A stretch of 5,705 nucleotides of DNA from an uncultured Bacteroidia bacterium (lineage in GTDB: Bacteria; Bacteroidota; Bacteroidia; Bacteroidales; UBA932). A model generated the notes under the pieces. The model worked only from the letters and a program-made list of their open reading frames with translations. It was not told where the DNA came from and ran no database searches. Positions 1 through 4,838 of the stretch are shown here, piece by piece (position 1 is the stretch's first letter; each line of letters opens with the position of its first letter). Location of the stretch: positions 1 to 5,705 of the forward strand of contig CACXFP010000229.1 of NCBI GenBank assembly GCA_902766985.1, read 5' to 3'. A program made the position numbers and the translations under genes.

Positions 1-452
1 GACATGGCCGTGAAAAGTATGCCTTCCTTGAAGGGCCGTCCGGACACATGGATAGGCCTGCCATTGCAGAAAGCCCCTTTCCCGGCCAGCGCCGAGTAGA
101 GTTCTCCCCGCCATGGGCTGTAGACTACCCCGGCGACCGGGATCCAGTCTTTCACCAGGGCGATGCTGATGCAGCAGTTCTCGTTGCCGCGGGCGTAGTT
201 GGCTGTCCCGTCTATGGGGTCTATGATCCAGACATATTCGTGGTTGAGGTCGGCCAGGTCCTCTTCTTCGCATAGGAATCCGCTCCCGGGAATGAGCTTG
301 GAGAGACGTTCAGTGAGGAAATCCTGTACTGCTATGTCGGAGGTGGTGACTATGTTTTCCACAGACCCTTTCTCCTGGATGGAAAAGCCCTCCCTTGACA
401 TCAGCGGGGAAGCCTCTTCTGCGATGGATATGATATCTTCAATGTCAATCAT
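1..452 (-). CDS. Inositol monophosphatase family protein, N-terminal part (cut by window edge)
   Basis: This is the first 150 codons of an inositol-monophosphatase-family enzyme; the 3' end lies left of the window. Family members are Mg2+-dependent phosphatases of inositol phosphates or related sugar phosphates, and bacterial SuhB is the best-known relative. Translating the minus strand from the ATG at 452-450 gives an uninterrupted frame to the edge. The metal-site signatures are visible: a glutamate cluster CEEED at residues 61-65, where the family has its GEE metal-binding glutamate, and the hallmark DPIDGT at residues 78-83 preceded by WII. Upstream, NIVTTSD (33-39) matches the segment carrying the conserved Asp of the family. 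VYSPWRGELY and GAFCNGRPI (from about residue 109 to 134) also fit. There is no signal peptide, so it is probably cytoplasmic. It is transcribed divergently from the LD-carboxypeptidase gene across 122 bp. The family is clear; the exact substrate (inositol phosphate, PAP or another phosphate ester) cannot be settled from half a protein. Confidence 0.93.
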   Translation of the reverse strand, partial: MIDIEDIISIAEEASPLMSREGFSIQEKGSVENIVTTSDIAVQDFLTERLSKLIPGSGFLCEEEDLADLNHEYVWIIDPIDGTANYARGNENCCISIALVKDWIPVAGVVYSPWRGELYSALAGKGAFCNGRPIHVSGRPFKEGILFTAM

Positions 453-547
453 TACTTTTATCCTTTCAATACCAACAGGCACAGGATTACTTTGCAAAAA
501 GCCGGCCGGGGACCATCCAAATCGATCACCTTAGCGGCAAAAACCTT

Positions 548-555
548 AACTTTGC
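548..555 (+). promoter_or_regulatory. Bacteroidota-type -7 promoter element for the LD-carboxypeptidase gene
   Basis: TAACTTTG matches the Bacteroidota -7 consensus TAnnTTTG exactly and lies 19 bp before the ATG at 575, so transcription would start around 560-562 and give a short leader. No convincing TTTG -33 element is seen about 20 bp upstream. The 11-base string TAACTTTGCAC recurs on the minus strand at 4811-4801, before another gene. Confidence 0.55.
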
Positions 556-565
556 ACTACAAAGA
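551..565. repeat. Short perfect inverted repeat in the leader of the LD-carboxypeptidase gene
   Basis: CTTTG-CACTA-CAAAG is a perfect 5-bp inverted repeat with a 5-base loop. It overlaps the end of the predicted -7 element and the likely transcription start, 10 bp before the ATG. It could be a small operator or chance; five base pairs are too few for a strong claim. Confidence 0.3.
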
Positions 566-574
566 CCGAAAGCC

Positions 575-1603
575 ATGACCAAAAGCATTATTCCCGTCCT
601 CGCCGTACTTGTCCTGCTGCTGTCTTGCTCGGGAGAATCCGGACGGACCACTTCAGTTCCCCTGACCTGCATCGAGCCCGCTTTCCTGCGTCCCGGTGAC
701 AAGATAGCCATGGTGTCCCCGTCCTACCATATACCCATGGAAAATGTGGATACCGCAGCCATGGTATTGGAAGAGTGGGGCTTTGTTCCCGTGGTGGGAG
801 CCAATGTGGACAGCGTCTATCTGGGTCATTATGCCGGAACGCCCGAGGAACGCCTTTCCGATCTGGAATGGGCTCTGAGGGACACTTCCATCAAGGCGAT
901 CCTCTGCAATCGCGGAGGCTATGGCACAATCCGTCTGGTGAATATGCTCCCGAAACGGTCCATCAGCTCCAACCCGAAGTGGATAATCGGTTTCAGCGAC
1001 ATCACCACCCTGCATGGGATGGCTGCCCGCTCGGGCGTCATCAGCATCCACGGCACGATGGGTTCTTTCCTTTCAAAGTCCAAGGGAGCGGACCTCTCCA
1101 GCATTTTGCTGCGGGATATCCTCACCGGTACTATTCCCGAATATGAGGTGCCGGCCCATCCGCTGAATATCCCCGGGCATGCTGAAGGGACTCTTGTCGG
1201 AGGCAACCTCTGCACATTTACGCCAATCCTCGGAACTGGCGCCGACGCCACCCAAGGTCAGGACATCATCCTGTTCATAGAGGAGGTCGGGGAGGATATG
1301 AGTCATATCGACCGCCTGATCAACATGTTGATACTAAACGGGGTTTTCGACAGGTGCAAGGGAGTGGTCCTGGGAGAATTCACCGATTGCGAAGCCAATC
1401 TGGACTACGGCAGCGTGGAAGAGATGATTGTTTCCTACCTCAAGGATTACAATATCCCGGTCCTGTGCGGCTTCCCTGCCGGCCACGGCGCCGTGAACCT
1501 TCCTCTTCTGATGGGGGCTCCAGTCACGATGGATGTCACCGGCGAGGGGGCCAGGCTGGGCTTCAACGTGAAAGGTTCAAAGAAAACGGTAAGGACGGAA
1601 TAG
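575..1603 (+). CDS. LD-carboxypeptidase (peptidase family S66), predicted lipoprotein
   Basis: A 342-residue serine peptidase of the LdcA/MccF family (S66). LdcA-type members remove the terminal D-Ala from murein tetrapeptides at an L,D bond during peptidoglycan recycling; MccF-type members cleave the amide of microcin C-like compounds. Family landmarks appear in order: an N-terminal domain starting LRPGDKIAMVSPS (38-50), NRGGYG (112-117), the nucleophile motif GFSDIT with Ser141, GGNL (209-212), the FIEEVGE segment with the expected catalytic Glu at 236 (or 237), and AGHG with catalytic His304 followed by NLPL. All three catalytic positions are therefore present. The N-terminus is a short hydrophobic stretch ending in the lipobox LLSC with Cys18 and Ser at +2, so I predict a lipid-anchored envelope protein; LdcA of E. 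coli is by contrast cytoplasmic. The start at 575 is chosen because it supplies this signal and sits just after a -7 promoter match. LdcA-like versus MccF-like specificity is not resolved. It ends 6 bp from a convergent gene. Confidence 0.93.
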   Translation: MTKSIIPVLAVLVLLLSCSGESGRTTSVPLTCIEPAFLRPGDKIAMVSPSYHIPMENVDTAAMVLEEWGFVPVVGANVDSVYLGHYAGTPEERLSDLEWALRDTSIKAILCNRGGYGTIRLVNMLPKRSISSNPKWIIGFSDITTLHGMAARSGVISIHGTMGSFLSKSKGADLSSILLRDILTGTIPEYEVPAHPLNIPGHAEGTLVGGNLCTFTPILGTGADATQGQDIILFIEEVGEDMSHIDRLINMLILNGVFDRCKGVVLGEFTDCEANLDYGSVEEMIVSYLKDYNIPVLCGFPAGHGAVNLPLLMGAPVTMDVTGEGARLGFNVKGSKKTVRTE

Positions 1604-1609
1604 GATACC

Positions 1610-1981
1610 TTATTTCAGGAAGGCGAAGAAGACGGCCGCTACTATGCAGGCGAAGGCGGCGATGTGATTCCACTGGAAACGGGTGCCCTGGAAGAGGAAC
1701 ATCACCACGACGGTAAAGACGGTAAGGGAAACAACCTCCTGGATTACTTTCAGTTGTACGATATTGAAGGGACCCCCGTTGGATTCGAAGCCGATCCGGT
1801 TGGCGGGTACAAGGAAGCAATATTCGATGAAAGCCATTCCCCAGGAAAGGACTATGACCAGGATGAGGGGCCAGTCGGTGGAGATTTTCATCTGCTGGAG
1901 CTTCAGGTGACCGTACCAGGCGAAGGTCATGAAGACGTTGGAAATGCAAAGGAGCAGTACTGTGATGATTCCTTTCGGCAT
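1610..1981 (-). CDS. DUF486 (DMT superfamily) four-helix membrane protein
   Basis: A 123-residue integral membrane protein of the DUF486 family, grouped with the drug/metabolite transporter superfamily. The family's conserved strings are present: MTFAWYGHLK (18-27), FIEYCFLVPANRIG (51-64) and QLKVIQEVVSL (76-86). Four hydrophobic segments are visible at about residues 4-22, 37-59, 77-98 and 105-122, and length is normal for the family. Proteins of this size in the superfamily often work as dimers, but transport substrate and activity are not established for DUF486, so no function is assigned. The gene is on the same strand as the methyltransferase upstream, after a 51-bp gap without a recognisable -7 element, so it may be the last gene of that transcription unit. 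Its stop codon lies 6 bp from the stop of the convergent LD-carboxypeptidase gene, and no terminator hairpin is seen between them. Confidence 0.9.
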   Translation of the reverse strand: MPKGIITVLLLCISNVFMTFAWYGHLKLQQMKISTDWPLILVIVLSWGMAFIEYCFLVPANRIGFESNGGPFNIVQLKVIQEVVSLTVFTVVVMFLFQGTRFQWNHIAAFACIVAAVFFAFLK

Positions 1982-2032
1982 AAGTATATGGTGTTTTTAT
2001 GTTACTGATTCAGTGTTTCGACTGGGAGATTG

Positions 2033-2665
2033 TCAGAGTTTGCGAATAAGGGTAAGGCCGTCCCGGAGAGGAAGGATTACGCTCTCGACGGCCGGATCCG
2101 AGGCGACCATGTCGTTGAAGTTGACGATGCCGGAGGTCTGCCTGTCTGCGGGAACATTGTCGGAAAAGACCTTTCCGTCCCAGAGCACGTCATCGGCGAG
2201 TATGAGTCCTCCCGGCCGGAGCAGGGGTAGGACGAGGCGGTAGTATTCGCAGTACTGCCTCTTGTCGGCATCGATGAAGGCGAGGTCGTAAGGGCCTTCG
2301 AGGGAGCGCAGGGTATCGAGGGCGTCGCCGATATGGAGGGAAATGAGCCCGGAGACTCCCGCCCTCTCCCATCCTTCACGGATGAGGTCTTCCATTTCGT
2401 CGTTTATCTCCAGGGTGTCGATGTGTCCCTCTCCCTCCAGGCCAAGGGCCATGCATGCCGCTGAATAACCTGAGAATGTGCCGATTTCGAGGATTCGGCG
2501 GGCTCCGGTGAGGGAAACCAGCATCTTCAGGAGCCGTCCCTGGACGGGACCGGACACCATCTGGGGATAGTTGGTGCGGATATGGGATTGGCGGACGATC
2601 CAGTCAAAGGCTTCCGGAAGGGGCGTGGAATGTGATTCAAGGTATTTGTCCAGAGGTTCTTTCAT
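2033..2665 (-). CDS. SAM-dependent O-methyltransferase (family 3, catechol/caffeoyl-CoA OMT type)
   Basis: A 210-residue class I methyltransferase of the O-methyltransferase 3 family (COMT/CCoAOMT-like), predicted cytoplasmic and divalent-metal dependent. The SAM-binding motif I is LEIGTFSGYS (59-68), followed by the acidic ribose-binding position in LEIN (Glu86) and the IGDA motif at 112-115. FIDADK (130-135) carries the metal-site Asp132, and ADDVLWDGKV (157-166) is the second metal segment. In plant CCoAOMT that segment reads DN, the Asn also binding metal; here the second residue is Asp159. FND at 183-185 and the C-terminal LPLRDGLTL are also typical. Bacterial members methylate catechol-like hydroxyls or unknown small molecules; the acceptor here cannot be told. 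The gene starts 4 bp after the M16 peptidase stop codon, indicating co-transcription and perhaps translational coupling. Length is normal for the family and there is no sign of damage. Confidence 0.92.
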   Translation of the reverse strand: MKEPLDKYLESHSTPLPEAFDWIVRQSHIRTNYPQMVSGPVQGRLLKMLVSLTGARRILEIGTFSGYSAACMALGLEGEGHIDTLEINDEMEDLIREGWERAGVSGLISLHIGDALDTLRSLEGPYDLAFIDADKRQYCEYYRLVLPLLRPGGLILADDVLWDGKVFSDNVPADRQTSGIVNFNDMVASDPAVESVILPLRDGLTLIRKL

Positions 2666-2669
2666 CGTA

Positions 2670-3902
2670 TCATAGGAATATGAGTCGGGAGACGCGGCCG
2701 GGGGCGAGGATATCGGCGGCGGAAGCCATGATGTCCGAGGGGGAGATGGAGGCTATCCTTTCCCTGATTTCTTCGTCTGAGCTTATGTGGCCGTAGGCGA
2801 GAAGGCTCTTTCCCATGGAGAGGCACTGGGTTTCCCCGTTGTCTGAACTGATTGCCAGCTGTCCGAGGAACTGCTTCCTGGCGGCCTTTACCTTTTGTTC
2901 GGACATGGGGCTGTCCTGGAGTCTTGTCACCACTTTCGAGATGGTTTTGAAGCATTTGTCCAGGTTAGCCCGGTCGCAGCCGAGGTTGATGGCGAAAACT
3001 CCGGTGTCCGAGAAAGGGGTATAGGAGGTCTCGACGTTGTACACCCAGCCGTGTTTTTCCCGAAGTTCGGCATTCAGCAGGGAGTTTGAAGCCGGACCGC
3101 CGAGTATGTTGGCCAGCAGGGATGCGGAGTACCTGGCGGCCCCGTCATAAAGGGAGGGGGCCGTGCCGCCGATTACGGCGTTGGCTTCGTGGTTCCTCTT
3201 TTCGAGGGTCCTGTCGAAAAGGGTAGGAATCGGAGAAGGGGATGCGGAAACAGGGGAATCAGGTTCGCGCGGTTCCTCTCCGAAATAGAGGGAAATGAGT
3301 TTCACGAGAAGCCCTTCCATCCTTTTCTCATCGATATCAGCGACTACCGCGACGGCCATCCTGGATGGAAGGAACCGCTCGGAAGTGAATCTCCTGAGGT
3401 CGTCTCCGGTAATCTTCTTTACCGTCGAACATTTCCCCAAGATCCTCCGCCCCAGCGGATGGCTCCCGAAAAGCATTTCCTCGAACCTGTCGTAGATCTC
3501 ATCCGCCGGGCTGTCCTTGTAGGAGTTGATCTCATCGGTCACCACGCCTTTCTCGGTTTCGATCTCATTGTCGGGAAACGTCGGCGCCGTGGCGAGATCC
3601 ATAAGCAGCCCCAGGGCCTTGCCGATGTCTTCTTTCAGGACCGTGGAGTGGATGACGATCTCCTCTTTCGTGGTGTAGGCGTTGAGTTCGCCGCCGAGCT
3701 TGTCGAGGTAGGAATTTATGGTTGAGGCGCTTCTGCGTGAAGTCCCTTTGAAAATGGTATGCTCTGTGAAATGGGCGATACCTTCAGGGAACCCGCCCTC
3801 GTCCCTTGTGCCGCATCTGATGCTCAGGGAGCAGTATCCCACCGCGGAGCCGCTTCTTTTCACGGCATACCTGAGTCCGCAACGCGCTTTCCCTTCAATC
3901 AT
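2670..3902 (-). CDS. M16 family zinc metallopeptidase (insulinase/processing-peptidase-like)
   Basis: A 410-residue peptidase of family M16 (subfamily B size, related to mitochondrial processing peptidase beta and bacterial YmxG/PqqL-like enzymes). The inverted zinc motif HxxEH is intact as HFTEH at 44-48: His44 and His48 bind zinc and Glu47 is the general base. The third ligand is Glu124 in EKGVVTDE, at the usual distance of about 76 residues. GGELNAYTTKE (70-80) is the typical strand that follows. The second domain begins around residue 230 after a Pro/Ser-rich linker (about 211-227) and contains the substrate-binding Arg/Tyr pair, Arg281 and Tyr288, in REKHGWVY. The enzyme thus has one active and one structural domain and probably dimerises into a clam-shell that degrades peptides. 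No signal peptide is seen, so it is probably cytoplasmic. It lies 19 bp downstream of the unknown secreted protein and 4 bp upstream of the methyltransferase. Its substrate is unknown. Confidence 0.94.
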   Translation of the reverse strand: MIEGKARCGLRYAVKRSGSAVGYCSLSIRCGTRDEGGFPEGIAHFTEHTIFKGTSRRSASTINSYLDKLGGELNAYTTKEEIVIHSTVLKEDIGKALGLLMDLATAPTFPDNEIETEKGVVTDEINSYKDSPADEIYDRFEEMLFGSHPLGRRILGKCSTVKKITGDDLRRFTSERFLPSRMAVAVVADIDEKRMEGLLVKLISLYFGEEPREPDSPVSASPSPIPTLFDRTLEKRNHEANAVIGGTAPSLYDGAARYSASLLANILGGPASNSLLNAELREKHGWVYNVETSYTPFSDTGVFAINLGCDRANLDKCFKTISKVVTRLQDSPMSEQKVKAARKQFLGQLAISSDNGETQCLSMGKSLLAYGHISSDEEIRERIASISPSDIMASAADILAPGRVSRLIFL

Positions 3903-3921
3903 TTCGCTCTTCGTTACCTCT

Positions 3922-4782
3922 TTATCTGACTGCCGACACTATTTTCCCTATGTCTCCGCTCTGGAAACCTTCCGGGGTCTTCTTTGAAATCTTGTGCTTT
4001 TCGAACAGATAGAGCCTGTGGTCTGAGGCCCCGATGAGAAGACGGTAGCACACTGACCCTTTCTGGGGATCGAATGGTGCGATGACATAGCTGACTGCGG
4101 TATTCCCGTCACCGCGGGAAAAGGCTTCGTCGGCCTCATCTTCGGGTACTATCCGGACGGCCGTGCCGAGGTCTTTTCCTTTGAATGCGGAGGCCTCTTC
4201 GGAGAGGTCGTCTTCGGAGATGAGGACGGTCATGTCGCCGGATTTCTTGAGCGAGTGGACCTTAAGGGTTGATTCGCCCCTTGAGCCGTGGTCTACGGCT
4301 GCCGTGGCCATTTCCTGCACCAGGTCAATGAAAGCGCTCATGAAAACGACTTCCCTTCCGGACGACATCGTAGATGAGCAGAGAGGGAGGGAGATGACTT
4401 CGTAAAAATCATTCAGGGGGGAGTCCGGTTTCGGGGCCGATCCGCCTTTGATTAGGGTCATCATGCTGAGGCCCGGTTCGGTTTCCTTGCGGAACTGGGC
4501 CTGGACTATCAGCAGGAAATAGTAGTCCGCGCTGCCCTTCAAGGTATTGAATTCATCGAACGTGCAGAACTCGTACGGGGTTATCCTCCAGCGGCGTATC
4601 ACCTCTTCCTTGAAGGATTCGTCGAGGAGTTCGTTGCCGGTAAGGACCACCTTGGTGGTCTTGTACATCAGGTCGGAGAGTTTTTCCTTTCGGGTTGTGA
4701 ATTTCGCCTGGGCGGCGGCATCCGTACCTGTGAAGGAACAGATTGCGGCAAGGGCCAGGATTATGAGGGTCAGTCTTTTCAT
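3922..4782 (-). CDS. Secreted protein of unknown function, conserved-type Bacteroidales hypothetical
   Basis: A 286-residue protein that I cannot assign to a named family. Residues 1-26 form a clear signal peptide: positive MKR, a hydrophobic core (LTLIILALAAIC) and an AQA-type cleavage site before Lys27. Cys16 is not in a good lipobox, so a soluble periplasmic or secreted protein is more likely than a lipoprotein. The mature part has no further membrane segment. Visible blocks that look structured are KVVLTGNELLD (44-54), RRWRITPYEFCTFDEF (63-78), DYYFLLIVQAQF (86-97), SLPLCSS (131-137), SGREVVFM (141-148), VSYVIAPFDPQKGSVCYRLLI (about 230-250) and HRLYLFEKHKI (255-265). Three cysteines remain in the mature protein (73, 135, 245). 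It is the first gene of the leftward unit with the M16 peptidase and has its own -7 promoter match 22 bp upstream of the ATG. Reading frame and codon use resemble the neighbours, so it is a real gene; its role is not known to me. Confidence 0.82.
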   Translation of the reverse strand: MKRLTLIILALAAICSFTGTDAAAQAKFTTRKEKLSDLMYKTTKVVLTGNELLDESFKEEVIRRWRITPYEFCTFDEFNTLKGSADYYFLLIVQAQFRKETEPGLSMMTLIKGGSAPKPDSPLNDFYEVISLPLCSSTMSSGREVVFMSAFIDLVQEMATAAVDHGSRGESTLKVHSLKKSGDMTVLISEDDLSEEASAFKGKDLGTAVRIVPEDEADEAFSRGDGNTAVSYVIAPFDPQKGSVCYRLLIGASDHRLYLFEKHKISKKTPEGFQSGDIGKIVSAVR

Positions 4783-4803
4783 ATCAGTCGTCTCCTATTT
4801 GTG

Positions 4804-4811
4804 CAAAGTTA
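4804..4811 (-). promoter_or_regulatory. Bacteroidota-type -7 promoter element for the leftward unit
   Basis: On the minus strand 4811-4804 reads TAACTTTG, an exact match to TAnnTTTG, 21 bp before the ATG at 4782. Transcription would start near 4799-4797 and give a leader of about 15-17 bases. The extended string TAACTTTGCAC is identical to that before the LD-carboxypeptidase gene. No clear -33 TTTG is visible on this strand. Confidence 0.55.
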
Positions 4812-4816
4812 TTAAA

Positions 4817-4827
4817 TTAATGATTAA
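4817..4827. repeat. AT-rich palindrome between the divergent -7 elements
   Basis: TTAAT-G-ATTAA is a perfect 5-bp inverted repeat around one base, sitting between the two outward-facing -7 elements and overlapping the plus-strand one by 3 bp. An 8-bp direct repeat, ATTAAATT, also occurs here at 4811-4818 and 4823-4830. Either could be an operator, but low-complexity AT sequence makes chance matches easy. Confidence 0.3.
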
Positions 4828-4832
4828 ATTTG
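4825..4832 (+). promoter_or_regulatory. Bacteroidota-type -7 promoter element for dnaX
   Basis: TAAATTTG matches TAnnTTTG exactly and ends only 6 bp before the dnaX ATG at 4839. A TTTG at 4798-4801 could be the -33 element, with a rather long 23-bp spacer. If this promoter is used, the transcript would begin at or within a few bases of the start codon. Confidence 0.5.
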
Positions 4833-4838
4833 TCTGTT

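Larger units (their letters stand above)
1610..4782 (-). other. Predicted leftward transcription unit (unknown secreted protein, M16 peptidase, O-methyltransferase, possibly DUF486)
   Basis: Four minus-strand genes follow one another with gaps of 19, 4 and 51 bp. The only good -7 element on this strand lies upstream of the first gene, at 4811-4804. The first three genes are almost certainly co-transcribed; the 51-bp gap before the DUF486 gene could hold a weak promoter, but I see no TAnnTTTG match there. Confidence 0.6.

Noticed and set aside
490..501. The near-palindrome CTTTGCAAAAAG and the TTACTTTG just before it, as a possible promoter or operator.
   Set aside because: TTACTTTG misses the required A of TAnnTTTG, and it lies farther from the plus-strand gene than the better match at 548-555. 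The palindrome is imperfect.
518..525. TCGATTTG on the minus strand as a -7 element for the phosphatase gene.
   Set aside because: It has one mismatch to TAnnTTTG, and no TTTG lies at a suitable distance upstream, so it is too weak to annotate.
199..534. A 111-codon plus-strand open frame opposite the phosphatase gene.
   Set aside because: The minus strand here encodes the conserved metal-site motifs of the phosphatase; the opposite frame has no recognisable features.
3189..3725. A 178-codon plus-strand open frame inside the M16 peptidase gene.
   Set aside because: It is antisense to the zinc-site domain of an intact peptidase and has no domain or promoter of its own.
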